Source: Marchantia polymorpha subsp. ruderalis
Taxonomy: Eukaryota; Streptophyta; Marchantiopsida; Marchantiales; Marchantiaceae
Direction: 5' to 3'
DNA: 64,000 bases
NCBI GenBank assembly: GCA_037833965.1
Contig: AP031357.1
Location: forward strand, 8,700,001-8,764,000
The notes beneath the pieces were generated by a model. The model was not told where the DNA came from. It saw only the letters and a list, made by a program, of their open reading frames with translations, and searched no databases. Below, one piece after another: positions 13,281-26,100 of the stretch; position 1 is the first letter of the stretch; every line of letters starts with the position of its first letter. The position numbers and the translations under genes are program-made.

Positions 13281-14776
13281 AACTGTAAATCTTTATCGAA
13301 ATCTAAAATTTTTAAACAAGAAATTTGATACTTTCTACTTTACGATGAATATCAAAAACTATAACAAAGAAGAAATTTTTTAATATTTTATGAGAGTTAT
13401 TCTATTTGCGTTTATCTCATACTTGAGTGAATACTTACAATATCAATACAAAAAATTTCTTAATAAAATAAAAACATGCATATTTAAAAAATATATTTTA
13501 TTTCATGATTTTAATGTATGAATAAAATTTCAAATAAATAGAATTTTTAAATAGTAAAACTTAATACAAAGCATGAAAAATATTATAAAAATTTTCTTTT
13601 AAAAAATCATATCATTTTAATAAGGTATGCAAACATGTGTGTTTAAAAAAAAAACTAAAAATATGAATAAATGTGTTATCATAGAAAAAATATTGAAATG
13701 TAATTTATTATATAATTATGCATGTCGTTTTTCATAAATTATTTAAACATACAATTTGAAATTTTTTATGTCATGTTGTAATCATCTTTACTTGTTAAAA
13801 AATAAATTATAGTTTTTTCAAAATGGAGATGTAGTATTTTATTATAGTGAATTAGTTATAATCGTTGTGTTAGCCATTCGTTTTAGAAAATATTCATGAA
13901 TTAGTTGACAACCACGTGTTAGCAATTCGTGTGTTAATTTTATAAAAAGTTCATGTGCTTGTAATGTATATACTCCATGTTATCAATTCACTAGTTGTGT
14001 AATAAATGTAACATCTTATCTCTTTATACTTTTTAGAAAGAAATTTATAAGCAAAAATATAATCAAAATTGGTCTCGCTGTTTCAGGAGTTGTATTTTAT
14101 ATTTGAATTAGCTAATTAATAGACATCATAGTGGCGCACATGTGTGTTTGAAAATAATAATATTTTTAAATCATCTATATCAAATTTCCAATTCACAAGA
14201 AATTTTTATATACCAAAAGTTATTCTAATTGAATAATTCATTTTTTATTTCAAAAAGATATTCAAAATATTCAATTCAAAATATAAAAATGTATTCATTT
14301 TTTACTATTTTTTATAATTTAACTTATAAAAATTACATATTTTAAATAGCTTAAATTAAAAAATTTTAATGATTTTTTACCATAAAATCTCTTTATCATT
14401 TTCCTTAAAATTTTTAAAAATATGAAGATTAATAATATTTTAGTATTAAATATTATTTTTTCTATTTTCTATTTTACAAATGAATATTAATAATTTATTT
14501 AAAAATTAAGATTCAAAGTTGAGTTGTAAAAATCTCAATGAATATTTGATCAAAATTCAATAATATTATTGTGTATAATATTGAAGATGTAATTGAAAAA
14601 ATATAGATATTTCGAAAATAATCATAATTTTAAAAGATATATTTACAATAAAATTATTGATTATTGATTTTTTTCACTTTAAGTGAAAATTTTGAAATAT
14701 TGATATTAAATATAAATGAAAAATTCGATTTTTCAATCTGTGATAAATTCAATAGATAATAAGTTAAAGCTTATAT
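13281..14776. other. Extremely AT-rich DNA, no gene
   Basis: Long runs of A/T with no frame worth reporting and no recognisable element. It separates two related decayed retroelements and may itself be eroded repeat sequence. Confidence 0.6.
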
Positions 14777-17700
14777 ATGTTGTGAGGGTGATAATCAATC
14801 ATTAATAAACACAAATGACAGTTAATTCACAGAAAAACACGAATAAACAAAAGAGTTTAGATTTTTACGTGCTTTATACTCTAAGGTTTACGTCCGCTAT
14901 AAAAAAAAACTATGCATATATGTATTGATGATGAGAAGAGAAAAATACTATGAAGTTCCGGAATTAAGTACTATAACTTTGATCAACGCATATGCAAGAT
15001 TGAATTGAACGTCTATCTTGACTCACTCAATTGTTTTATCATAAACTTTTTGTCTAATTAAATGAAACCCAATATTGATGTGCTTCATTCCACAATCCAT
15101 AAACTGATTTGCAACTAAATGTAAAACACTCTGGCTATTTTGATGAAGATAGACCGCGCCTTGTGTCAATTTCATTTCTATGATAAACCGATCTAACGGA
15201 ATAGATTTCTTTGTCTCTTTTGCTACTCTTACATACTTAGCTTCTGTGGTAGACTGAGCTACGCTATTTTGTAAGGTAGATCTTCAACTAATGCTTTCAC
15301 CACCAAATATAACACAAACCTAGTTGAAGATCTAATCTTGTCCAAATTCTATTTGTAATTAGCATCAACGTAGTCCAATAAGAAGTTTGCGTTTTCTAAT
15401 AAGTTATAATTCATAGTATTCTTCAAATATCTCAAAATTCATTTCAATATTTTCCAAAGAGCATTTCCTTGATTAGACATGTACATGCTCTCACATTGCT
15501 CTTCGCTAAAGCAATATTAGGCCTAGTGCACACCATCAAATTCATGAGGTTGCTTACAACTTGTTCACAGGGAACATAAGACATTCTTGCTATCTCAATG
15601 GCGTCCATAGCATATGGAGCTGCCGAAAGTATGACATGTGCTATCAAAGTAATCCACAATTTTTTAGAATTGGCCATATTGATTCTGTCAATTATATAAT
15701 GAACATATTTGCACCAATTCAACCATAAACTCTTCTTTTCAAAATTTCTATGAATATCCAAATCTAATATACTTTTCTACTTTCCTATATCCTTCATCTT
15801 AAATGCAAACTTCATCTGACTCTTGCATCTATAAATATTGAATTGATTTTTTGCTAAAATAAACATGTCATCAACATAAAACACTAGAATAATAAGATTG
15901 AAAGTTTCACCATTCAATTTCACGTAAATACAAAGATCATACATATTCCGTAAATAGCCTTATGACTTCATGAATTCATCAAAACGAATGCTCCAATGTC
16001 TAAGAGCTTGTTTTAGTCCATATAGTGATTTCATAAATCTACAAATCAATCTATCATGGCCTTTCATTTCAAAGCACACTTGTTGTCTTATATAGATCTC
16101 ATCTTCTAAATATTCATTGAAAAAAGATATATTGCGGCTGTGTACATGTTAGACAAATCATAACATACTTTGCTACATGTGAAAACACTTTTAAGTAGTG
16201 CACAGCCTTATCCTACATGAAATCTCTAGCCACCAACTTGACTTTGAAATTTTTTGACTTGTCTCTTGTTGAATTTTCCTTCAGCTTGTACACCCACTTG
16301 AAATCAATGAACGTATGATACTTCAAAAACTCAACCAACTCCCAAGTCTTGTTGTCAATCAGCATTTGCATCTCCAACTTCATAGCAACATTTAAATCAA
16401 TCTTATTGACCAAAGCTTGAAGTTTTCTAAAAGTATATTTAAATTCGTCTAAGATCAACGCAATACTATCCTCGTACTCTTTATCAATATTATGATCTTT
16501 GATAATGTATGAGTTAATCCATACACCATATCTTTGAGAGCACTACTAGCACAATTTGATGATATCTAAACAAATATTTCCGGTAGATTTCTATCATCTG
16601 TTGCATATACAAGAGTTTCACAAACAATAACTTGTTACTCTGATTTTTTTCTCATGAACTTGCTCCATATGTAGCGATACACCTTCTGGTGGAAGATCAT
16701 AGTCACATATTGATCAATTTTCTCCATAACCTTATTTGTGAATGGAGATTTTACTTTGTAAGTACAAAGAGCTTGAAAACTCTACTCATCTTTCAATTAT
16801 CTAGGCTCATTGAAAAAAACATCCCTACTGACAAAACCTTGGGGGCTACTAGATGCCATAGCGTGTAACTTTTTATATCACTAGCATATTGTAAAAAATA
16901 ACAAATTTTGAATATAGAACCTTATTTGGTTATATGATACTTAGATGTGAGTATAAGCATTTCAATCAAAAATTCTCAAACGATTAAAATCAATCATCCG
17001 TTTCAGCGTCACCTCTAACGGTGTGGAGAAATTGATCTCACTAGAAGTAGAAAAGTTTTTGAAATAAATTGCGGTGTTTACAACTTTGTCTCCAAATTCA
17101 AATGATAAACTTTATTGGTTCAACATACTCTGCATCTTCTCCAACCTTATTTGGTTTAGCCTCTCAAAAACATCATTGTCGAGGGTTGTGTTTATTCACA
17201 CAAATGACTATGAGCCATACATGACATCAATGAACAATTAATTTGACATTACATTTTTTTTAACTTTAGTTTGTGTAAAATGATTGCACTTCACATTTGT
17301 GTGTTGTGAATCACAGTTAACTAGATATCCGACTTATGTATGCAACCTGTGCATACGAATGCTCAATCGTCAAGGAGTGCATTTGTTAACTCGGAACTTA
17401 AACGGTGGTTTTTTTCCAATATGACAGTAGGAGAGAATGAGTCTTTTGCTTGGTTATTATTGGATTTTGTCAGGTTTATCGTGCAAAGCATTCAATTGGT
17501 TGCTTCCGCTCTGAAGTTTTATGTACTGAATCCCACAAAAACCGATCAACAATTTTAATTTTGAGTCTAGTTGTGAACTCAAAGACATCAGCCAAATATT
17601 CAAAATCCACATGATGATTTAGCTTGAAATTCATACGCGTCTAAGCAGATTTGATGTACTAAATTCTTGGTAGGCGGAAGCAACCGTGAATGTGGTGTGA

Positions 17701-18420
17701 ATCCGATTCTATCACGCACTCCAATATCCAACTACTGTAATGTAGACCAATGACAGACGAGGTCACAAAAAATGGCTTACTTTCTTTCGGCAAACTTTGC
17801 ATTCGATCCTCGCTACTCGTTGCTCGTCTAAATTGACGTCGTCATTACGAACGATCTCTTTAAATTTTTTTTCTGTCAAAAATTTTGTCACAATTCACGT
17901 TTTGATTTCATGACTCGACAGATTGAAACAATAATTTTTCTGGTGAATTTGCCTCGCCTCAAATCTCGTCTCAAAAAACTAAAGATGTCTTACTGTGAAT
18001 TTTATGATGAACTCTCTTCAAAGTGAATGTAAATTCATCTTCAACTCAAGACTATACACACATTGTCAAACTTGCCAAACATACTATCATTTAAGTAATC
18101 TCCCATATAGACAAACTACAAGTTAGTAATCTTCCGAACTGTCACAAAATTCAAAACCGTCACAAACTTCCAATCATTAACGTAATTGCTCTTATATCAT
18201 TAGTCAAGATTAAAACCAAGAATCAGTAATGACAAGTGACAATAATTTCATGTAAAACATGAGACACAAGATGTAACATGATTTAACCTCAAAGGCTGCG
18301 TCCACATCCAAGAAAAACTCCAAACCTATGTATTGATGATGAGATCGGAAGAATACAATGAAACTATGGGATTAAGTATACAAAGTTTGACGGTGGCTAG
18401 TTTAACTAAGCTAGCCACCG
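14777..18420 (-). mobile_element. Decayed Copia-type LTR retrotransposon, first copy
   Basis: Reading the minus strand from right to left, integrase, reverse transcriptase and RNase H remnants appear in the order expected of Copia. The two ends, about 14800-14990 and 18230-18400, share several strings (for example TATGTATTGATGATGAGA and a TTAAGTA...AAGTTTGA block) and are probably the diverged LTRs. Next to the right-hand one, at about 18189-18200, GCTCTTATATCA resembles the complement of an initiator-Met-tRNA primer-binding site. Only about 1 kb separates this from the integrase remnant, so gag appears deleted. The exact ends and any target-site duplication are not resolved. Confidence 0.7.
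15010..17185 (-). pseudogene. Copia pol remnant: integrase, reverse transcriptase, RNase H
   Basis: Seen on the minus strand in order: an integrase block with QNGVFERLNQ (near 17.15 kb), a GFVSRDVFFNEP stretch (near 16.83 kb) matching the common SRDVxFDE motif, and a WELVE...KWVYKLKE block (16458-16213). These are followed by SLYGLKQAL, RFDEFMKS and VFYVDDMF (about 16.0-15.85 kb), VCTRPNIAL (near 15.5 kb), STTEAKYV (near 15.25 kb) and HINIGFHLIRQKV (near 15.07 kb), the Copia RNase H end. Stops and frame changes between blocks show decay, although the YVDD active-site pair of the reverse transcriptase is still legible. Confidence 0.85.
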
Positions 18421-21400
18421 CCTAACACAAGAGTTAATCTCAACATATGTAATTTTATCAATTTATTAAATTCAATGTACTTTTAGGCTAATAATATTCA
18501 TGTGAAGTTGAAAAATCAAAATTTTTGAGGTTGATATCTTCTTAACAGGTTGAATTCAGCAAGTGCTCAATGTCAACCTTTAGCAAGCATCTTGATATTA
18601 TCGCAATATTTTCTTTTCATCACATAAATCTCTTTTTTACAGAAATAAACAAATAAATGTGTACGCATTATTTCGAGTCTACTCTTGTGTTTAACTTCTT
18701 CATGATCTGAAAACATGATATCAGGTTACCAGAACATCAGAGTCCAAATAATGACATCCTACTGCGACGGTCATTCCGAGGATTGTGAGGAGTACGAGGA
18801 GGTTTCAACGACGACCATGCCAAGAAACCGATTGACAGACGAGTCGGGGTGGAACCTCGTCCATCCTCCTGCTCGAAATACTCGTCCTAGCGACTGCACA
18901 TCATGTAATCAATACGTTTCGCAGGTCCTCAATTTTCTAGATCCAAATGTTAATATTACGAAGACGAATAGACTGGGAGTCGACGCCATTATGGTATAAA
19001 TCAATGTGAACCCCCATTCTGGTCCAGTCTAAGTTTAATAGAGGGACTAGGGAAGTTTCATCTTAGTTACTGGGCAGAATGAGGCTGTGATCCAGTATAG
19101 CCTCTACATTCCGAGCAATGATACTTCTCTGAGGATAATCTATCAAAGCATGGCTTTATCCCTTCCTCATGGCGCACTCTGATTCTATCAATTCGGTCGG
19201 ATGGAAAATTTGTGAGGTCATCATTAAAACTGTGTATCATATGTCCTGGAAAATAGTGGTATTGACGTCATAATTTTTTTACAATTTTTTACGTCACTGC
19301 TTGTACCCAGTTCGTCCAGATCTTCAGCTATATAATTTAGATACTGTATCCAAGGTTTATACCGTGTGGAGGTCCGTGCTGTTGACCTTGAGACTCTAGC
19401 ATCGTCAAACAAATTCCACTCTTGATAGGCAACATGATGTACTTTTTCTCCGGTACCTACCACTCACTTCATCTTGTGGAAGACTAATTTAGATGTCGGT
19501 TTGTCCTCGACAGGCCATTCGTATATTCTCTACCCATTACGAGTTATTTGTATGCTTCTATATAAGATACAAGGGATACTAATTATCGTGAATCATAAAT
19601 TTATTATTCATCTTAAATTGTGATTCACTATGTATTTTATCATAAGTAAAATAAATGAATGGTATGATTTTTAATATGATACCACTCTCTATATAGTTTC
19701 ACTCTTCATAGAGCAATTTAACATACCTAATAAGTTTCAATATAATATCCCATGGAATAAATATAAGAAAAATGTACGGAGTTTTTCAAAAGACACAAAG
19801 AATATTTTCTTTTCCCTTTTGTTTCATACAAAAATTCCGAAGAATAAATGGGTTCTGAAAGAATCGTTTGTAGTTTCAGATGAATGAACTAAATCTGAAA
19901 CACCGAACGAAAATTTTTTTGGCACAAAACTTGTACGAAATTGAATGCAGATTTTCCTTTTATTTTTGGTATCATTTCTCATTCTCCTTTCTTGATTGAT
20001 CAATTCTGTACTCAAAGAGGGTTTAATAAGGACAGTTGTAAGATACGTGCCCCAAGAAGAATACTCTTATTTTCAGTTTTCTGAAAAACATCAATGTAGA
20101 TAGAAAGTTGAGCACATATTATTATATTATATCAGAAATCTAGTAATTTTCATAATAAGGAAAAATATATATAGTAGAAAAAAATATAAATTTATAGCTA
20201 ATTTTTTTACTAAATTAGATTATATATATTCTAAATGATGTATCATAAAGGAGTTCCCTTTGATAATTTGAATATAAGTTGATTTTTTTCCTCTTCACTC
20301 AATTTATCCCTTCATTATGATTCTATGTATTTCATTTATGTATTAATTTTTTGTATTCTTATCAAAATCATCTTACAAATTCACTTATGAGAAAGATAAT
20401 CTAATATGATTAATAATATTCTAATTAGTGGGTATTTCGTAGTTAATTCTAAACTCTAAATATTGCAGGTATATTGGAATTGGCATCCTAATTCATTTTG
20501 GAGGTAAGATATAAAATCTTGAAAATATCTCATCTCCTCATATTTGGAAAATGTGAATACATTTGAAGATGATTTTCTCGTGTTTTTTGTACATATTTAT
20601 TGGAGAATAATCGTGTTAAACCATGTTGACCTTTGGAAATGATCATATAATCTGGTACTCGCAGTCAAGTGTTATTTTCTGGAAAAGCTTATATCATGAA
20701 ATTGGCCTGTTTATGGTTTTGGTATATATATCGAATATTCTATGCAAAGAAATGCTGTTGGTTTTGTTCCATAGAGACGTTCTTATATCATACGAAATCT
20801 AAGTGAATACCAAATGCGGTAAAATATTATCTTGAAATTATCGGATAATCATTAAAAGTGCGACAACTTAAATGAGGTTTAGCATGCACACAACAGTGGA
20901 AAAAAGTAGATTCAATCTACAGTAGGATGATTAAGTAATAATGATCAGCATCCACAATGTTCTCCTGTATTTAGTGCACATAACTGTGAGTTGGTGCATC
21001 GATATCATATCTGCCGTTATTGACATGTTATAAGCAACAATACAACACTGTAGAAACGGTTCTCCTCAATTATGGAAGGCTCGCTTACTTTTGTGGCTTG
21101 AACTCATCGCATACTAAAGTGGGATGTGTGGGCATCGCCTAAAGAGCAAGACAACCTATTTCCGCACATTCATGACCTATCCTTCCGTTGTATAATATCC
21201 ACCAACTTTTCAAAGAGTTTAAGAAAAATGTTCGAAGATAGAGTTAGAGTAGTGGGGATACTCGTGTTTGTACAACTCGGGAGTTCAAAGATAGGCAGAA
21301 CTGAAGAGATGCAATCCGAATTTTCATATATCTACAATTATTAGGTCAAAAGTCGAATCAGCAGGATGTGTGCACTTAACTTTAAACACATGGGAAGGCC

Positions 21401-21722
21401 TCTTGAAATCGGAATCCAACCAGAAAGCAATGTGAGTTCCCTCTCTCGAGAGACAAAGAGCCTTTGTGAAAGAGATACGAGCTGACCAGTCAAGATATTT
21501 GAAAATATTTGGTGTAGGAGCAGCATGGAGTTGTCGAGGGAGAAGACTAAATGCATGCGGTTTTAGAGGATCTTGCCAACGGAAGATGACACACAAGACT
21601 CACCTGATTCGAAGGGCATCGTAGGCTGGAGAATCGGATACTTCGCTCACTCCACGGCGATTGCTCCTTTTCTACCCTGGAGAACAACCTGGCGAACATA
21701 TATGGTCATTCCTACGCAGCGC
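18421..21722. other. AT-rich intergenic DNA, no gene recognised
   Basis: Short frames only. The longest (18715-18999, plus, 94 codons) contains several Cys and acidic residues but no motif I recognise. A minus frame at 21324-21596 is likewise unassigned. Confidence 0.45.
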
Positions 21723-22166
21723 CTAGCCAAGAAAAGGGCAACCTTTCCCTCTCAAACGCGAAACCACAAATTCACAAGGAAAACACGCACCCAAGAAAGA
21801 AACAAGGAAAGACCTAGTGGACAGTACAGCAACTAGCACCCAACCTCGATCTACCTCGGGTCCTAGTAAAATCCGAACGGGACCTATCAACGAACAAAAC
21901 CACACACGCCGTCCCTCCACCGAACGCAACACGTCGTAAATGAGAAATTGGACATCTCCGTATGCCCCGCGACATTCGGAGAAGTAGTCAAACTTCTTGC
22001 GCTCGTGTTTCATTCGATCAAGAACATCCGACCGCGCCTCGTCTCTTTCATTCGGTCGCAGCTCTGAATCTTCCCACAATTTGCACTTGCCATCCTTGTC
22101 CTTGCACTTCTCTTCCACAAGGAAGTCGCGCGCCTCGTCCTCACATGAGCCCGTAACCGTCTGCAT
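21723..22166 (-). CDS. Unassigned 147-codon open frame, weak ShKT-like cysteine spacing
   Basis: Minus-strand frame of 147 codons starting at the ATG ending at 22166. The N-terminal half is hydrophilic and charged and contains EKCKDKDGKCKLW. The spacing C-x2-DxD-x-C-x2-W recalls the start of an ShKT cysteine domain, which in plants often ends prolyl 4-hydroxylases. The later cysteines and the glycine of that domain are missing, and the second half turns hydrophobic and arginine-rich. The region is GC-richer than its surroundings. It could be one exon of a gene, a decayed gene, or a chance frame. I do not assign a function. Confidence 0.18.
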   Translation of the reverse strand: MQTVTGSCEDEARDFLVEEKCKDKDGKCKLWEDSELRPNERDEARSDVLDRMKHERKKFDYFSECRGAYGDVQFLIYDVLRSVEGRRVWFCSLIGPVRILLGPEVDRGWVLVAVLSTRSFLVSFLGACFPCEFVVSRLRGKGCPFLG

Positions 22167-22626
22167 GTCCTGAAAAGCCTTCCGGGCAAGTTTGAATTTT
22201 CAACACAAACCACCTGAAAAAGATAACCTACCTACTCCTTCTTGAAAGTGATACGGCGTACGCACATTATAAATACTTCATAATATTTTCAAACGTGAGT
22301 ATTAATAATAGTTCTCGTAAATGGATAGCTTGATTTATTGAAAATCAAAGAATGTGTACCTGGTTTTGAATTTGATGCAAAGTAGGAATGAGTAATTGAT
22401 TATGTCCACTAGTTTTATATTTTATATTCCCAAAACTTTAATATAAAAAACAAAAATTGAGTTTCAACACATTCGCCTTTCTTAGAATTTTTGCTTGGAC
22501 AATTCAGTGCTTGTCTTTTTGAACCTTGCATTTCATTTCTGTCATTTATTTCACAAATTTTTCTTAAGATAGACTAAGGTAGCAATATTACACGTTATAT
22601 ATGGTGACATATTGTTACGAGAAGTT

Positions 22627-22628
<2 letters not shown>

Positions 22629-22660
<32 letters not shown>
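22629..22660. repeat. (AT)n microsatellite
   Basis: Uninterrupted AT dinucleotide run of about 16 units. Confidence 0.95.
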
Positions 22661-22663
<3 letters not shown>

Positions 22664-23160
22664 AGTTTCAATTTCAAAATATGAACACGTGAAGTTCAGG
22701 TGACATAGATTGAATTTTTTTTTTCGGAACCAAATCCTTTTATATTCTTTCGTATATTCCTATTTTTTCCTCGTTTCTCGATAACGAAAGTTTTAATTAA
22801 GTAAGTATAATATACCTCTTTTCTCTCAATGTGGAGAATTACGTGATATTGAAAAAATATATCTAAAAAGCATGAAAAACTCACCAGGACTTTTATATTC
22901 TTAAATGGTACTCTCATTCATACACAACTTGGAAAAAGTTACATTACCGGTCAGAAAATTGATAACTCTATTGTCAATTGTATACCACATCCAGATCATG
23001 AATGCCTTTTTAACACAATGACCATTTCAACAACAAACAAAGAAAATTCCCTTGTATCAACTTGTTCAAGGGTACCGATTATGAAATAAGGATAGTTTTT
23101 TACAATGAATATAGAATTTAGGTCATGATCTACACAAGTTAAGATTATAGGAAAAGAGAT

Positions 23161-23225
23161 ATACCAAGCAGATTACCATAGCAAAAGAGTTGTGAACTCT
23201 TTTGCTCTGGTAATCTGCTTGGTAT
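23161..23225. repeat. 31-bp-arm hairpin with 3-nt loop
   Basis: Arms 23161-23191 and 23195-23225 are reverse complements over 31 bp with one mismatch, separated by GTG. The arms begin ATACCAAGCAGATTACCA. The length and tightness are well beyond chance. The loop is too short for a typical plant miRNA precursor, so a foldback or cruciform-forming palindrome is a better description. No flanking gene explains it. Confidence 0.9.
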
Positions 23226-26100
23226 TCCCCAAAGACAAGGTGAGCTTCTATGTCAAGAAGCTATATCTCCACCCTTCTATCTACAATTCTCCTCAATTTT
23301 ACACCCCTTTTAATTTCTTCTTTCGGTATTAAAATAAGAAAACCACCTTCTTCATTGTAGGGCTACATATAAATGGATGTGTCACTCATTATATCTTTAG
23401 AGTGTCACCCTTGTCATACTGATAAAGACGAGGTCAGTTATTAGTTTTTTATTCTCGTTGAGTTGAATATGTGAACGACTTCTGTGTGTCCATGGATCGT
23501 GTAGTACGTACTAATTGTAGCACAAAAAAAGAGGCGAGGCTTTATAGATAGAGGAATGCACAACATATTGAATAAATACTGTGGCTGGATGACTATCGTA
23601 AAAGGAAGAGAAGACTGTAACAAAAAAAATTATTTATTTTTGTGAGGAATCTGGTGTCGAGAAGAACGAGGAGATGGATGATCAAACAAGCGTTCCAACA
23701 AAAAGCAAGCTGAAAATTGGTTACGACAAGTTACACGAAGGTCGGTCAGGAAAGAAAACATGCCAATGAGCTTGGCTGTATTCATTCAAAGTTTCTCCGG
23801 AAGAATCAATTTACATATCACGAAATGATTTCTCAAGTACTCGGCGGCTATCTTTTCTATGCTGTACTGTGGCGCAGGACTGAGGAAAAATGATTGTAAG
23901 ATTCCTACTCTCCACCAAGTCCAAACAATATCGAAAGCGCATTGAAAAGAGATAAGGAAAGAGACCACAAGATTGGAGCCCGGGCCGAAATAGCAACGGA
24001 GAATCATTTTTGATTATTGGACTTCTGGTGGGATGTGAAGTTGCGAAAATTGTTGGGAGAGGTCTTTGGCGTAAAGGGGTGAATAAGTGGAGAGCTGAGC
24101 TGATCTCATGGGGCCGAAAAGAGCATGGACCCGAGAAGGCCGAGGAGGCCTAGGGGCAAAAGAGAGCGATAAAGGGGGACGCAATCCACGAGCAGATCCT
24201 CGAGGCCTGCCCGAGTATCTTTGAGCCTCCAGATCTTGTCGAAAAATCGATGAATGGTCCATGCAACATGGTGGAAAAGTTCATGATGTGGCATTATTTA
24301 AATCTTGGCTCGTAGATGTAGCTCGTAAGCTTCCCAATGCTTCAAAGTTTGAAGATGATGTACTCCATGGATATGCACTTGTAAGATGGTGGATCTTGCT
24401 GTCTTCTAGCACTGTGAAGGCGGCATATATTTTATGGTTTCCCAAGCCAAGGGAGTTAGATACATGAGGTGCTTAATAGGATTAAACACCTCATTTATCT
24501 ATCCCAAAGTCCAAATCATTTACGTGAAATCTCTCACCAAATGTATATATAATCATATCTATAGATACATACAATATATAAGCATATTAGAAAAGTAACA
24601 AAAAAAGAAAGTAACGAGTTTTCCAGGTGAGACGTTTTTTTCTTACAATATCGAGGGATTTACTTAACCATATATCATGTTTGCGTAAAGGTGAGACTAT
24701 TCAGTGGCCATAACCTAGGATAAGTTCTATAATGGTTTACAGCTTCCAGACATACCAGGGAGTTCTAAGCAGGGCATATAATTGCCAGATACAAAAGAAA
24801 GAAGGAACGGCGAGATGATTTTGGAACTTCAAAGATCATGTACGAAGGAAGTGAAGGAAAGGGGAGTGAATAAAAAGGGGCTCTTGTTGAGAACGTGAGG
24901 CTTATGTGTGAGCGAGGGTCAATTGCCAATAATTTGTGCCTTTTCCTCCCATCAATGTACTATGAACTCCACCACATCTTCATAGACACTTAAGGGGAGG
25001 GGTCACTTTTGCAATGACGATGCATCTGAGCACTCGAGGGCGCACCACTACACGCCATCATCACAATCGTCCTCAGCCTGAACATAACCAATTGCAGTTC
25101 GATCTCATATTCCTGTGTTCGGTCGAGATGGACATGCTGGTCTCATCGAATCTGCTGATCCCACATACTCCAAGCTGAAACCTAGTTTGAGAGCGAAGGT
25201 AATGCAACATCCATTCGTGACAACATGTTTGATTGATTCTGCACCTCAATATCCGCTCCCTCACCCTCACCCTCGCCCTCCCCACTCCTTGTCGAGGCTG
25301 GGATACAGTGATCTGACCCACGCTTCCCTTCAGCAGCAAGCAGCCGATGATGAGGAAGACGAATGAATGGGATCGATACTGGGTTACAAATGATCACTCG
25401 TCCCACCCAAAACCTGGTGCAGTAATACACCGAATGATGATGGTGCAGCAGAACTGTCACAGGATACTCAACCGAGTTCCCATGACACAAATATTTGCCA
25501 CCCTTTCCCTCTAACGTGGCTATCAAGTTACAGATTCCGTAATAGTCATTAAACAATTGGACATCTCAGCCCTGGACTGATTTCCCTATCATTGCGGACG
25601 ATAGCGAGGCAGTTTGACTGTGCGAGTAAAACGAGATCCCGGTCAAATGCATGATACGTTCGCAACCAGCAGAGCGAGGGATCGAAGAATACTCGGATGC
25701 AGATGCGAGAGGGGAACAATGGTTACTCCGCTGAGCAGCACTCGAGGGGAGTAAAAGTACCGTAAGTGACCGGGAGGGAATAAAGGGGAGGTAGGGGGGG
25801 AATATGCTCCAGGCCAGAGATGGATCATGTCGCCAATAAGCACACCGAAAAGCAAACTCTTGTCAAAACGAGCGGTACCAGCGCAGAAGAAAGAGTGAGG
25901 AGAATGATGCCAAAGGAAAGGCAGAGGCGACGGCGTTTGAAATCCCGTCGGTCCACGACAAGGACAGGAGAGCCGATCTCGAATACCGGACGACACTCTC
26001 ACGACTCGCAGAGTCATAAATTGCGAACGCGGTTTATCGCGCGAGAAAACCCTCCGTCGCTGCCCGAGAAGTTACCGACGGCCGGCCAACCTCGACGGCC
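23226..26100. other. Intergenic DNA, no gene recognised
   Basis: Composition shifts gradually from AT-rich toward balanced. Short frames on both strands (for example 24261-24467 plus, 25182-25556 minus) have no recognisable domain, and several overlap on opposite strands. A C/T-rich tract with CCCTCACC repeats occurs at about 25255-25290. Confidence 0.45.

Noticed and set aside
5800..22660. Several AT dinucleotide tracts as possible origins or matrix attachment sites
   Set aside because: They are plain microsatellites; sequence alone gives no support for a specific function.
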